In this document: in pieces, positions 1 through 8,288 of the stretch
Position numbering within the stretch: position 1 is the stretch's first letter
How the letters are laid out: the number at the start of each line of letters is the position of its first letter
From: Hyphomicrobiales bacterium
Lineage (GTDB): Bacteria > Pseudomonadota > Alphaproteobacteria > Rhizobiales > Devosiaceae
Direction: 5' to 3'
DNA: 64,000 bases
NCBI GenBank assembly: GCA_900470445.1
Contig: UCAU01000026.1
Span: 1 to 64,000, forward strand
Notes under the pieces: model-generated
What the model saw: only the letters and a program-made list of their open reading frames with translations
Told to the model about the DNA's origin: nothing
Databases searched by the model: none
Position numbers and translations under genes: made by a program

Positions 1-28
1 GGGGGGGGGGGGGGGGGGGGGGGGGGGG
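1..28. other. Homopolymer run of 28 G at the window edge
   Basis: The window opens with 28 consecutive G, then turns abruptly into ordinary sequence. Nothing else in the window has such a run. Poly-G tails are a known artefact of two-colour sequencing and of contig ends, so this is most likely not genomic. The following 107 bases are non-coding and contain only a GC-rich hairpin. Confidence 0.8.
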
Positions 29-74
29 TCGACGAGCTTTAGCGCTGAAGCGGCAACCACCCCCAACCCCGGCC

Positions 75-94
75 CTCCCCGCAAGGGGCGGGAG
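75..94 (-). terminator. Possible hairpin terminator downstream of miaA
   Basis: An imperfect GC-rich inverted repeat (ctccc ... gggag, with ccgc/ggcg inside) lies about 40 bases past the miaA stop on the minus strand. There is no clear U tract behind it, so it may be a generic intergenic hairpin rather than an intrinsic terminator. Confidence 0.3.
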
Positions 95-135
95 AGCAGA
101 CCGACGTTGTCCGTCTCAAACCCAAATCCAAAATC

Positions 136-1008
136 TCAAACCACCCGCCGCGGCCAATCTCCCATTCGATTGCGAAACCAGGTCCGCTGCCGCTTGGCAT
201 ATTGCTGGGTCGCAATCGTGGCCAACCGGATCGCTTCGCCTTCCCCCATCGCCCCATCCAGCCACGCACTGATTTCCGGCACCCCGATCGCCTTCATCAC
301 CGGCAGGCTGGGATCGAGTTTCTGCGCCCGCAGCGCCTCGACCTCGGCCACCGCGCCACTCTCGAACATGGCGGCAAAACGCGTGGCAATCCGCCCGCGC
401 AACACATCCCGATCCGGATCGAGCACCATGCGCTCCACGGCGAAATCACCAAGCAACCCAGCCTGCGGCTCATCCTGAAAGCTCGACAATGTCCGCCCCG
501 TCGCCCGCTTCACCGCCAAAGCCCGGATCAATCGCTGCGGATCGGCCACCTTGAGGCGCGCGGCAGTGACCGGGTCTTCGCGTTGCAAGAGGGCCAGCCG
601 CTGCGCGCCATCCAGCGCTTGAATCTCTTGTTGAACTTCAAGCGCAATGTCAGCCGAAATCTCCGGCACATCCGCGAATCCGTTTTGCAAGGCATCGAAG
701 TAAAGCCCTGTTCCGCCAACGAAAAACAGCGGCCCCTCACTCGCCTCAATCACCGCCTTTGCCGCGCTCAGCCATTGCCCGGTAGAAAAACGCGAAGAAG
801 CGGGCACCGTCCCATAAAGCCGATGATCGGCCCGCGCCTCCTCCGCCTCGCTCGGCCGCGCCGTAACCACCCGCACCGTGTCGTAGACCTGCATGGCATC
901 GGTATTGACGATGACGCCGCCCTCTTGCTCCGCCATGGCGAGCGCCAGCGCCGACTTGCCGCTGGCAGTCGGACCCGCTATCAGAACGGCGCGCCTGCGG
1001 CCCGTCAC
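136..1008 (-). CDS. miaA: tRNA dimethylallyltransferase
   Basis: Transfers a dimethylallyl group to the N6 of A37 in tRNAs that read UNN codons; cytoplasmic. The 290-residue product has the P-loop GPTASGKS at residues 12-19, the substrate-binding DAMQVY at 37-42, VGGTGLY near 100 and a basic KRQRTWFRNR stretch near the C-terminus. A GTG start at 1008 is chosen because a GGGGGG Shine-Dalgarno lies six bases upstream and the P-loop then sits at the usual place; a longer reading to 1143 would overlap serB. It is divergent from serB with only 27 bases between the two starts. Family assignment is firm; the start is likely. Confidence 0.93.
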   Translation of the reverse strand: MTGRRRAVLIAGPTASGKSALALAMAEQEGGVIVNTDAMQVYDTVRVVTARPSEAEEARADHRLYGTVPASSRFSTGQWLSAAKAVIEASEGPLFFVGGTGLYFDALQNGFADVPEISADIALEVQQEIQALDGAQRLALLQREDPVTAARLKVADPQRLIRALAVKRATGRTLSSFQDEPQAGLLGDFAVERMVLDPDRDVLRGRIATRFAAMFESGAVAEVEALRAQKLDPSLPVMKAIGVPEISAWLDGAMGEGEAIRLATIATQQYAKRQRTWFRNRMGDWPRRVV

Positions 1009-1035
1009 GCTGCCCCCCAGAAAGTGTTGCCTACC

Positions 1036-1908
1036 ATGCCGGTCCTTTGCCTCATCGCCAATCCCACCGATTCCGAACTCGACCCGGCTCTGGCCGCGGC
1101 CGTCGTCAAACAGACCGGCGGCGAGCTCAATTGGCTCAATCACGCCATTGCCTGCGAGATCATCGAGCCGAAGTCAACCGATGCGCTGGCCATTGCCCGC
1201 GAAGTCATCGGCGCCCGCAAGGTCGATGCCGCTTTGGTGGACACCGAAGGCCGCCGCAAGCCGATCCTCGTCGCCGACATGGATTCCACCATGATCGAGC
1301 AGGAATGCATTGACGAACTGGCCGCGGCCCTGGGCATCAAGCAGCAGGTGGCCGAAATCACCGACCGCGCCATGCGCGGCGAACTCGATTTCGCTCAGGC
1401 ACTGGATACCCGCGTCGCCCTGCTCAAGGGCCTGGAACGCAAGGTCATAGAGGAAGTGCGCCGCGAACAGATCACGCTGGCTCCCGGCGGCCGCGCCCTG
1501 ATCCAGACCATGAAGGCCTATGGCGCCTATACCTCGCTCGTCTCGGGCGGCTTCACCTTCTTCGCCGACTATTTCGCCAAGCGCATCGGCTTCGACGAGG
1601 CCATCGCCAACGTCCTGCTCTTCGACGGCGACGCGCTGACCGGCACGGTGCAAAAGCCCATCGTCGACAAATCAACCAAGCGCGAGCGCCTGACCGCCCT
1701 CGCCGCCGAGCGCAACCTGCCGCTCAGCGCCACCATCGCCGTGGGTGACGGCGCCAACGACCTCGACATGATCCGCGTCGCCGGCTTCGGCGTCGCCCTT
1801 CACGCCAAGCCCGCCGTCGCCGCCGAAGCCGGCATCCGCATCGACCACGGCGACCTCACCGCCCTGCTCTATCTGCAAGGCTATGGCGAAGAAGATATCG
1901 TGCGATGA
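1036..1908 (+). CDS. serB: Phosphoserine phosphatase
   Basis: Last step of serine biosynthesis: hydrolysis of O-phosphoserine, HAD superfamily. The 290-residue product has an N-terminal ACT-like region (1-75), the nucleophile motif DMDSTMIEQE at 81-90, the SGG motif at 170-172 and GDGANDLDM at about 238-246, giving a complete HAD catalytic set. The start at 1036 is the first ATG that gives the normal family length; the same frame stays open far upstream (to 202) but that part is antisense to miaA. The Shine-Dalgarno is weak. Its stop overlaps the next start by four bases, so it is coupled to the downstream GNAT gene. Confidence 0.94.
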   Translation: MPVLCLIANPTDSELDPALAAAVVKQTGGELNWLNHAIACEIIEPKSTDALAIAREVIGARKVDAALVDTEGRRKPILVADMDSTMIEQECIDELAAALGIKQQVAEITDRAMRGELDFAQALDTRVALLKGLERKVIEEVRREQITLAPGGRALIQTMKAYGAYTSLVSGGFTFFADYFAKRIGFDEAIANVLLFDGDALTGTVQKPIVDKSTKRERLTALAAERNLPLSATIAVGDGANDLDMIRVAGFGVALHAKPAVAAEAGIRIDHGDLTALLYLQGYGEEDIVR

Positions 1909-2444
1909 AACTGGAGACCCCGCGACTGCTGCTGCGCGAATGGCGCGACGCTGACCGCGAGGCCTTCGCCGCGATCGTCGCCGATCCCCACGTCATGCGG
2001 TTCTATCCCGCCACCCGCAGCCGCGCGGAGGCCGATGCCTGGATCGATAAAATGATCGCCGGCCTCGCCAATGGCACTGCCCATTTCCTGGCGGTCGAAC
2101 GCAAGTCGGATGGCGCCATGCTCGGCCTGACCGGCACAGCCGACATCAATTTCCCCATTCCCACCGAACCCAAACTCGAAATTGGCTGGGTCCTCGGCAA
2201 GGATTATTGGGGCCAGGGCTACGCCCCCGAAGCCGCCCGCGTCGCGCTCGATCACGCCTTCACGCAGCTGCGCGCCCCCGAGGTCGCAGCCTTCACGGCC
2301 CGGGTGAACCTACCCAGCCAGCGCGTGATGCAAAAACTCGGCCTCGTCCGCGACCCGAGCGCCGATTTCGAACACCCGCGGATCGCCGAGGGCCATCCCC
2401 TGCGCCCGCATGTGCTCTACCGGATTGCCAATACCAACACCTAG
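1905..2444 (+). CDS. GNAT N-acetyltransferase, RimJ/RimL type
   Basis: A 179-residue acetyl-CoA-dependent acyltransferase. The N-terminal ETPRLLLREW signature and the later LEIGWVLGKDYWGQGYAPEA stretch (beta-4 plus the acetyl-CoA pyrophosphate loop, near residue 90) are typical of the RimJ/RimL subgroup, whose members acetylate ribosomal protein N-termini or small amines. Start and serB stop overlap as ATGA, so the two genes form one transcript ended by the hairpin at 2461. The substrate cannot be read from sequence. Confidence 0.85.
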   Translation: MKLETPRLLLREWRDADREAFAAIVADPHVMRFYPATRSRAEADAWIDKMIAGLANGTAHFLAVERKSDGAMLGLTGTADINFPIPTEPKLEIGWVLGKDYWGQGYAPEAARVALDHAFTQLRAPEVAAFTARVNLPSQRVMQKLGLVRDPSADFEHPRIAEGHPLRPHVLYRIANTNT

Positions 2445-2460
2445 ACCTTGCCCCAAAAAC

Positions 2461-2493
2461 AAAACCGGCGCCCTGAGGCGCCGGTTTATTTTT
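2461..2493. terminator. Bidirectional intrinsic terminator
   Basis: Perfect 10-bp stem AACCGGCGCC with loop CTGA. It is followed on the plus strand by TTATTTTT and on the minus strand by TTTTGTTTTT. It lies between the convergent GNAT gene and hflC and should stop both transcripts. Confidence 0.9.
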
Positions 2494-3622
2494 AGGGACT
2501 TGCCGGCGGATTGGCCGGCGGCGTCGTCTGGGTCGGGGTGGTATCGACCGGAGCCGGTTCCACCTCGACGGCCGGCGGGGCTTCCGTGCCGACCGTGGGG
2601 GCCAGCTGCGAGCCGTCCTCCAGCGTCATGGTCGGCGCCACGCTATCCTCGATGCCCAGCCCGTCCAGGGCCGGCTCATCGCTGGTCGCCGGCGTTTCGG
2701 GCACCGGCGCGACCGGCAGCGGCGCCGCCAGATTGGGATTGGCCGCCGGGATTTCCCCGTTGGAGCCGAAATAGCGGAAGAACTCGCTATCGGGCGACAA
2801 CACCATGGTGGTCCCGGTGCCGGTCAGCGCGGTACGGTAGGACTGCATCGAGCGGAAGAATTCAAAGAATTCCTCGTCCTGCCCATAGGCCGCGGCAAAC
2901 AGCCGGTTCCGCTCGGCATCGCCCGTACCACGGATGATTTCCGCGTCACGGGTGGCCGCTGCCACGATTTCGACGGCCTGACGGTCCGCGATCGCGCGCA
3001 GGCTCTGCGCCTGCTCCTGGCCACGGGCTCGCAACAGCGCCGCTTCTGCCAGACGCTCGGCGCGCATGCGCTCGAATGTGGTGGCCGAAACATCCTGATC
3101 GAGATCGGTGCGCAGAATGCGAACGTCGACCACTTCAATGCCCAGTTCCGCCATATCCGGACGGATCAGGTCACGCGCTTCCCGCATCATCTGCGGGCGC
3201 TGTTCGGACAGGGCCGCATTGAATTCGCGCAGACCATAGACCTGACGCAAAGCCGAGTCGAAACGCGTCCCGATACGGTCTTCGGCCACCGAAAGCTGGC
3301 CCAAGGCACGTTCACGGAACAGCCGCGGATCGGAGATGCGATACGTCAGGAAGGCATCGACCTGGTAGAAGGCGTTACCCGAAACCTGCACCGTCATATT
3401 GGCGATGTCATAGCGCAATAGCCGGTTTTCGATGATCTGCACCGTATCCACGATATCGGTCGGGATCTTGAAGTAGAGCCCCGGTTCGGTGCGGATATCG
3501 GTGATCTGGCCAAAGCGCATGACGATGGCCTGTTCGCGCTCGTTCACGATGTAGATTGAGGAGAACACGACATAGAGGGCGGCGAGAATGGCAACGCCAA
3601 GGATAATCAGACGATTGCTCAT
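2492..3622 (-). CDS. hflC: HflC, SPFH-domain subunit of the HflKC complex
   Basis: With HflK it forms a large membrane cage around the FtsH protease and modulates membrane protein turnover. The 376-residue product has one N-terminal membrane segment (about 5-25), then a band-7/SPFH domain (about 25-190) and a helical Arg/Glu/Ala-rich region (190-240). After about residue 295 it carries an unusual tail of some 80 residues very rich in Pro, Ala, Val and Thr that E. coli HflC lacks. Three bases separate it from hflK. In many rhizobia a DUF2065 gene and degP follow hflC; here a terminator and a convergent gene follow instead. Confidence 0.93.
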   Translation of the reverse strand: MSNRLIILGVAILAALYVVFSSIYIVNEREQAIVMRFGQITDIRTEPGLYFKIPTDIVDTVQIIENRLLRYDIANMTVQVSGNAFYQVDAFLTYRISDPRLFRERALGQLSVAEDRIGTRFDSALRQVYGLREFNAALSEQRPQMMREARDLIRPDMAELGIEVVDVRILRTDLDQDVSATTFERMRAERLAEAALLRARGQEQAQSLRAIADRQAVEIVAAATRDAEIIRGTGDAERNRLFAAAYGQDEEFFEFFRSMQSYRTALTGTGTTMVLSPDSEFFRYFGSNGEIPAANPNLAAPLPVAPVPETPATSDEPALDGLGIEDSVAPTMTLEDGSQLAPTVGTEAPPAVEVEPAPVDTTPTQTTPPANPPASP

Positions 3623-3625
3623 GGC

Positions 3626-4753
3626 TTAGTTCCCCGTCCCGGTCGCCGGCGGCGTGGTCGTTCTGGCGCCTGGGCGCAGTTCAGGCAATGGCAGATAGGG
3701 CACGACGCCCTGCCCATTGGCCCCGTTCTCGATCAGCACCTTTTCGGAGCCGCTATACACTTCTTCCATGGTCTCGAGGAACAAGCGCTTGCGGGTCACT
3801 TCGGGCGCATTGACATATTCGGCATAGATCGCGTTGAAGCGCTGGGCTTCACCGGTTGCTTCCTGCACCACGCGGTTGCTGTACGCAGCCGCATCTTCGC
3901 GCAGAGCCGCCGCCCGGCCACGCGCATCACCCAGAAGGGTATTGGCGTAGGAACGAGCTTCTTCCTGCAGGCGCGTTTCGTCCTGGCGGGCACGCTGCAC
4001 TTCGTTGAAGGCGTCGATGACTTCGGCCGGCGGACCGGCATTTTCGATCAGCACCTGCCCGATGCGCACGCCCAGCTGGTAGCTGTCGAGGATCGACTGG
4101 GTGATCTGCTGGACCTCCAGCTCGATACCACGGCGGTCATCGCTATAGATGTCCTGGGCCGGACGGCGGCCTGCCACTTCGCGCATCGCGCTTTCAGCGG
4201 CATTGCGGACCATTTCTTCGGGGTCACGCACATTGAACAGATAAGCCACCGGATCGCTCACCGACCACAGCGCCGAGAACTGCACATTGACGATGTTCTG
4301 GTCGCCCGACAGCATCAGCCCGCTGCCGCCATTGGAATTGGCGCGCGAACCGGACGCGGTTGCGGCACCGATCGTGGTCTGGTTCTCGGTCACCGTGACG
4401 CGCTCGACAGTCTCGATCGGCCACAGGTGGAAATGCAGGCCCGGCATGGACAATTCGGGCTTGGGCTTACCGAAGCGCAGCTCGACGCCCACTTCCTGCG
4501 GATCGACCGTATAGATCGAATTCAGCCCCCAGAACGCCAGCACGGCGAGCACGCCGCCGATCAGCGCCCAGCGTCCGCCGGGTACACCGCCACGGAACTG
4601 GTCACGGCCGCGGTTGAGAATATCTTCGAGGTTGGGCGTATTGCCACCCCCTGGCCGGCGTGGACCACCACTGCCGCCGCCACCGGGCGCTTGCCCCCAG
4701 GGGCCGCCATTATTATTGCGGCCACCTCCGCCTCCGTTACTCTCCCACGGCAT
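3626..4753 (-). CDS. hflK: HflK, SPFH-domain subunit of the HflKC complex
   Basis: Partner of HflC in the FtsH-associated membrane complex. The 375-residue product starts with a Gly/Asn/Pro-rich cytoplasmic segment (1-50), typical of HflK, then one membrane helix (about 62-80) and the SPFH domain, ending in a helical stretch with QDETRLQEEA. The start has AAAGGA five bases upstream. A candidate promoter overlaps the end of folA. Co-transcribed with hflC. Confidence 0.94.
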   Translation of the reverse strand: MPWESNGGGGGRNNNGGPWGQAPGGGGSGGPRRPGGGNTPNLEDILNRGRDQFRGGVPGGRWALIGGVLAVLAFWGLNSIYTVDPQEVGVELRFGKPKPELSMPGLHFHLWPIETVERVTVTENQTTIGAATASGSRANSNGGSGLMLSGDQNIVNVQFSALWSVSDPVAYLFNVRDPEEMVRNAAESAMREVAGRRPAQDIYSDDRRGIELEVQQITQSILDSYQLGVRIGQVLIENAGPPAEVIDAFNEVQRARQDETRLQEEARSYANTLLGDARGRAAALREDAAAYSNRVVQEATGEAQRFNAIYAEYVNAPEVTRKRLFLETMEEVYSGSEKVLIENGANGQGVVPYLPLPELRPGARTTTPPATGTGN

Positions 4754-4792
4754 CGCAATCCTTTCAGGGATATGTTTGTTTCGTCGTGGACA

Positions 4793-4820
4793 TATATAGG
4801 CAAGCGCGCCACCCGATCAA
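4793..4820 (-). promoter_or_regulatory. Candidate sigma-70 promoter of hflKC
   Basis: On the minus strand TTGATC (4815-4820) and TATATA (4793-4798) are separated by 16 bases, placing a transcript start near 4786, about 33 bases before hflK. The -35 box overlaps the folA stop codon, so hflKC may be transcribed both from here and by read-through. Confidence 0.5.
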
Positions 4821-5341
4821 TGCGCGCCGGCCTTATGTCGCTCGTACACTTTGACGCGGTAGCTAGCCTGGTCCTTGTCCATCGGGGTCACCGCCGGCTC
4901 ATCCACAACCGCCCATTCTGCGGGGTTTATTGCCGGAAACCGGATATCGCCTTCCGGTGAAAGCGCGATATGGCTGATATAAAGCCGGTCGGCCACGCCC
5001 ATAAGCTGGGCATAAATATCGCCGCCGCCGATGATCATGATCTCGTCAACACCGTCTTTTTCCGCAATTTCTCGCGCTTTTTCCAACGCAGCATCCACGC
5101 TGGAGACCACTATCACGCCCCCGGGTTGATAACCCTCCTGCCGCGTCACCACGATATTGGTGCGGCCCGGCAAGGGCTTGCCGACGGTCTCAAATTGCTT
5201 GCGCCCCATGATCATGGGCTTGCCCATGGTCATGCGCTTGAAGAAGGCGAAGTCGGAGGGGATGCGCCAGGGAATGGTCTGCTCGCTGCCGATCACGCCA
5301 TTTTCGGCGACCCCCGCAATCATGGCAATCTTGATGCTCAT
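4817..5341 (-). CDS. folA: Dihydrofolate reductase
   Basis: Reduces dihydrofolate to tetrahydrofolate with NADPH, regenerating the cofactor oxidised by thymidylate synthase (thyA lies 2 kb upstream in the same direction). The 174-residue product has W25, the acidic catalytic residue D30 in PSDFAFFKR, MGRKQFETVG from residue 45 and IGGGDIYAQL near 120. The start at 5341 overlaps the stop of the upstream GNAT gene as ATGA. Length and motifs match the chromosomal family. Confidence 0.95.
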   Translation of the reverse strand: MSIKIAMIAGVAENGVIGSEQTIPWRIPSDFAFFKRMTMGKPMIMGRKQFETVGKPLPGRTNIVVTRQEGYQPGGVIVVSSVDAALEKAREIAEKDGVDEIMIIGGGDIYAQLMGVADRLYISHIALSPEGDIRFPAINPAEWAVVDEPAVTPMDKDQASYRVKVYERHKAGAH

Positions 5342-5817
5342 AGCGCCCCCAGCCGGGCCAGCGCGTCGCCATCGACGCGCACCTTGGTCCACTCGTCCTG
5401 CATCACCCCGCCCTGCGCTTTATAGAAATCGATGCTCGGCTCGTTCCAGTCGAGCACCCACCATTCAAAGCGTCCCAGCCCTTCGGCTACGCAGCGCTGC
5501 GCCAGGTTGACCAGCAGGGCCTTGCCGATCCCCTTGCCGCGCAAGGACGGATCGACGAACAGATCCTCGAGCCAGATGCCGTGCCGCCCCTGGAAGGTGG
5601 AATAGGTATAAAACCACAGCGCAAACCCGACCGGCTCACCCTGCCATTCGGCGATCTCGCAGAACACTTTAGGATCCGCACCGAACAGGTCGCGCACAAT
5701 ATCGGCCTCATTGGCCTGCACTTCATGCTCGAGCTTTTCATAAGCTGCCAGCGCTCGCACGAAGCCGACAATGGTTGCGGCATCAGCCGCAAGAGCCGGG
5801 CGAATGACCAGGCTCAC
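5338..5817 (-). CDS. GNAT acetyltransferase, diamine/thialysine type
   Basis: A 159-residue acetyltransferase resembling the spermidine/spermine or thialysine N-acetyltransferase subgroup: RPALAADAATIVGF at the N-terminus, WLEDLFVDPSLRGKGIGKAL (beta-4 and acetyl-CoA loop, about 84-103), then WWVLDWNEPSIDFYKAQGG, the tyrosine-bearing helix of the family. Likely substrates are small primary amines; this is a family-level inference. Tightly packed between folA (4-base overlap) and the DUF4424 gene (2-base gap), implying one operon. Confidence 0.85.
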   Translation of the reverse strand: MSLVIRPALAADAATIVGFVRALAAYEKLEHEVQANEADIVRDLFGADPKVFCEIAEWQGEPVGFALWFYTYSTFQGRHGIWLEDLFVDPSLRGKGIGKALLVNLAQRCVAEGLGRFEWWVLDWNEPSIDFYKAQGGVMQDEWTKVRVDGDALARLGAL

Positions 5818-5819
5818 CC

Positions 5820-6833
5820 TCAGAAATCCTCGTGCCGCTGCAGGATGAGGATATCGAGTTCCTTTTCCGGGTAGAAATCGGTCGCCACCATTTCAAACGT
5901 AGTCGGCCCGGTCTTCTTGATGTCGTCACCGCAGAACGAGACCAGATTGGCTTCATCGCCCTTGTCCACCACCAGCCGGAATTTGGGGATGTAGCCACCG
6001 CCCCAATTGCCGCCCGTGGTCAGGATGTAGGAAATCCAGCTCTCGTAGAACGGCGCCGCCCAGGGATCGTCCCCGCTCTTGACCGTCTTGCGCACGGCAT
6101 TGATGAAGCTCTCATCCGTGCAATAGCGCGTCCGGTATTCAGCGGCCGGGTCGAACCCTTCGTAGGGCTCACTCAGGAAGCTGACGCCCGTCGTGCCGCC
6201 CACGCTGGGCTTGTAGCGATGCTCGACCTTGACGGTCTGTCCGGCCGGGAAATTGGCCTCCCAGGTATAGGTCGCCCGGTAGGTCCACATCGGATAATAG
6301 CTTTTTTCGGCACCATCGCTCTCGTCATACATATCGGGCACAAACATGCCCAAATGCAGCATTTCGGCCTTGGTCGCGTCATCCAGCGCATTGGTTGCTT
6401 CATTGGTCGATTGCGCAAACGACACCAGCGAAATGCCCTTTTCGCGCAAATAGTCCGAGCGATCGACGCCCGCCGCGATGGCATATTCATGCAGCTCGGC
6501 CTTGACCGGCTGACCATTGAACGTGGTCTGGAAATGGAAGAGATTGTCGTTCGGTCCATCGGGAAACGCGGTCGGCGACCACCAATCCGGCTCGATATCG
6601 GGCATGGGGAATGCAACCAGCACCTTCTGGTCCGTGTCGGTATTGTTCTGGAATTCGTAGACGACGCGGATTTCCTCGCGCGAGATGAACAGCTCTTCGC
6701 TCAGCATCTTGATGTCGTCATTGATGACGAATTCCAGCCCGCCCGTGACCAATTGCGCCGCCGTATCATTCGCCTGCGCCGGCATCGCCACCGCGGCAGC
6801 GAGCATACAAACCAATCCCGAGAACACCCTCAT
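5820..6833 (-). CDS. DUF4424 family secreted protein
   Basis: A 337-residue protein with a clear Sec signal peptide (1-21, cut after MPAQA). The rest is soluble, rich in Trp, Tyr and acidic residues, with only a few Cys (CTDES and FCGDD regions could form one disulfide). The overall pattern, including a beta-rich first half with 'VLVAFPMPDIEPDWWSP' and a C-terminal 'FYPEKELDILILQR', matches DUF4424, a periplasmic family of unknown role. It is the first gene of a packed run with the GNAT gene, folA and perhaps hflKC, though nothing in it suggests a folate or membrane-protease role. Confidence 0.75.
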   Translation of the reverse strand: MRVFSGLVCMLAAAVAMPAQANDTAAQLVTGGLEFVINDDIKMLSEELFISREEIRVVYEFQNNTDTDQKVLVAFPMPDIEPDWWSPTAFPDGPNDNLFHFQTTFNGQPVKAELHEYAIAAGVDRSDYLREKGISLVSFAQSTNEATNALDDATKAEMLHLGMFVPDMYDESDGAEKSYYPMWTYRATYTWEANFPAGQTVKVEHRYKPSVGGTTGVSFLSEPYEGFDPAAEYRTRYCTDESFINAVRKTVKSGDDPWAAPFYESWISYILTTGGNWGGGYIPKFRLVVDKGDEANLVSFCGDDIKKTGPTTFEMVATDFYPEKELDILILQRHEDF

Positions 6834-6862
6834 GTCTCAAACTCCAAAACCACAAATTACGT

Positions 6863-6878
6863 AAGGGGTTAGCCCCTT
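6863..6878 (-). terminator. Hairpin after the thyA-MazG-like pair
   Basis: A 6-bp stem AAGGGG/CCCCTT with loop TTAG lies between the MazG-like stop and the DUF4424 start. No real U tract follows on the minus strand, so termination would be weak or partial. Confidence 0.35.
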
Positions 6879-6931
6879 GCTCAGATTCTCTGCCACCGGA
6901 TGAACAGCAGCGCTATACGTAGCTGACGATG

Positions 6932-7246
6932 CTAGTCAGGCAGATGACTGAACCATTTGCGCTCCAAGGCAGCATCGAGATCGATGCTATTCTGACGTGC
7001 AAACAGCAGCAGCATAGCTAGGACGTCCGCCGCCTCGTCTTCCTTGGCTTGCTGCACGATATTTTGTGTGGCGCCCTTGAGCCGCCCGCGCCCGCTGGCC
7101 TTGAGATGCTCGGCGGTGAGTTCGCCCAGCTCCTCCTGCAGCTTGAGGATGTACCAGTCCTGATCCCGGATAATTCCATTGCGCTCGGTATAGATGTCCG
7201 AAACACGCGCCGCCAATTCGCCGAGTTCGCTCAGGCTCCGGCTCAT
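6932..7246 (-). CDS. MazG-like nucleotide pyrophosphohydrolase
   Basis: A 104-residue all-helical protein of the MazG/dUTPase-like fold, which hydrolyses nucleoside triphosphates to monophosphates. The metal-binding signature is visible as [14 protein letters not shown] (about 36-49) and [16 protein letters not shown] (about 68-83), giving the E-x-x-E ... E-x-x-D pattern. Its start overlaps the thyA stop by four bases. The pairing with thymidylate synthase suggests pool cleaning or dUTP control, which is an inference. Confidence 0.8.
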   Translation of the reverse strand: MSRSLSELGELAARVSDIYTERNGIIRDQDWYILKLQEELGELTAEHLKASGRGRLKGATQNIVQQAKEDEAADVLAMLLLFARQNSIDLDAALERKWFSHLPD

Positions 7247-8037
7247 ACCGCTATCGGCGCTTTGATATTGGGATGCGGATCGTAGCCCTCGAAGGTGAAA
7301 TCCTCGAACACGAAGTCTTCCAACCGCTTCACGTCCGGATTGATCTTGAGCTGCGGCAGCGGCCGTGGCTCCCGGCTCAGCTGCAGCCTGGCCTGCTCGA
7401 AATGGTTGGAATAAAGATGCACATCGCCAAAACTATGCACGAAATCGCCCACTTCGAGCCCCGTCACCTGCGCCATCATATGGGTGAACAAAGCATAGGA
7501 CGCGATGTTGAACGGCACGCCCAGGAAAGTGTCGGCCGACCGCTGGTAGAGCTGGCAGCTCAGCTTGCCATTGGCGACGTAGAACTGGAACAGGCAGTGG
7601 CATGGCGGCAGCGCCATCTCATCCACCTCGGCCGGGTTCCAGGCCGAAACGATATGGCGGCGCGAATCCGGCTTGGTCTTGATCGAATGGATCACATTGG
7701 CGATCTGGTCGATCTTGCGCCCATCCGGCGCCGGCCAGCTGCGCCATTGCGAACCATAGACGGGCCCGAGATCGCCGTTTTCATCGGCCCACTCATCCCA
7801 GATCTTGACGCCGCGCTCCTGCAACCAGCGCACATTGGTCTCGCCACGAATGAACCACAGCAGCTCATAAATGATCGATTTGCGATGCAGCTGCTTGGTG
7901 GTCAGCAAGGGAAAGCCCTGCGCCAGATCGAACCGCATCTGATAGCCAAATAGGCTACGCGTGCCGGTACCGGTCCGGTCGGACTTGTCCGTACCATGTT
8001 CAAGAATATCGGAGAGAAGTTTCAGATAGGGCTGCAT
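7243..8037 (-). CDS. thyA: Thymidylate synthase
   Basis: Converts dUMP and methylene-tetrahydrofolate to dTMP and dihydrofolate. The 264-residue product has the same length and catalytic cysteine number as the E. coli enzyme: PPCHC with C146. RTGTGT (21-26), WDEWA (80-84) and the [10 protein letters not shown] phosphate-binding stretch (126-135) are all present. It leads a minus-strand run toward the MazG-like gene and, further on, folA, so the dTMP cycle is clustered. Divergent from the Fic module with 56 bases between starts. Confidence 0.96.
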   Translation of the reverse strand: MQPYLKLLSDILEHGTDKSDRTGTGTRSLFGYQMRFDLAQGFPLLTTKQLHRKSIIYELLWFIRGETNVRWLQERGVKIWDEWADENGDLGPVYGSQWRSWPAPDGRKIDQIANVIHSIKTKPDSRRHIVSAWNPAEVDEMALPPCHCLFQFYVANGKLSCQLYQRSADTFLGVPFNIASYALFTHMMAQVTGLEVGDFVHSFGDVHLYSNHFEQARLQLSREPRPLPQLKINPDVKRLEDFVFEDFTFEGYDPHPNIKAPIAV

Positions 8038-8059
8038 GTCCCAACTTTAGACGATTCTC

Positions 8060-8087
8060 TTGGCGAAAGTTCACTCTGTGATACACT
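8060..8087 (+). promoter_or_regulatory. Promoter of the Fic toxin-antitoxin pair
   Basis: TTGGCG (8060-8065) and TACACT (8082-8087) are spaced 16 bases apart, with TG just upstream of the -10 box. The predicted first transcribed base falls at or next to the ATG at 8094, and no Shine-Dalgarno precedes that ATG, which points to leaderless translation of the antitoxin. Confidence 0.5.
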
Positions 8088-8093
8088 CTCCAC

Positions 8094-8288
8094 ATGAGCA
8101 AAGTCATGACACGCAAGCCCCAGACCGGCCAGTTTGTTCTCGGCCGAAAAACGGCAGAAAAGATCAGTGCTGTCGAAGGTATTAGCGGTTCATCCCGAAC
8201 CACAAAATTGCTGGCGGCATCAGATGACCGCAACGAAAGCGGCGACATGCGCCGGGCTCGTATCAGGGCCGAGTTCTCCAAGAAATAA
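8094..8288 (+). CDS. Putative Fic antitoxin (small partner protein)
   Basis: A 64-residue basic protein encoded immediately before a Fic gene, with the two overlapping by one base (TAATG). Class I Fic antitoxins block ATP with an (S/T)xxxE(G/N) motif in a short helix. Here the nearest candidates are KISAVEGI, where S25 and E28 are one residue too close, and SDDRNE, where they are one too far, so the canonical spacing is not met. The C-terminal half is Arg-rich. The antitoxin role rests on position and size; the SAVEG motif is the best candidate for the inhibitory helix. Confidence 0.6.
   Translation: MSKVMTRKPQTGQFVLGRKTAEKISAVEGISGSSRTTKLLAASDDRNESGDMRRARIRAEFSKK

Noticed and set aside
202-1035. 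Open frame extending serB upstream by 278 codons
   Set aside because: It is antisense to miaA, Arg/His-rich as expected of a shadow frame, and serB has a normal length from 1036.
5832-6872. 346-codon plus-strand frame antisense to the DUF4424 gene
   Set aside because: The minus-strand product has a signal peptide and domain-like sequence; this frame has neither.
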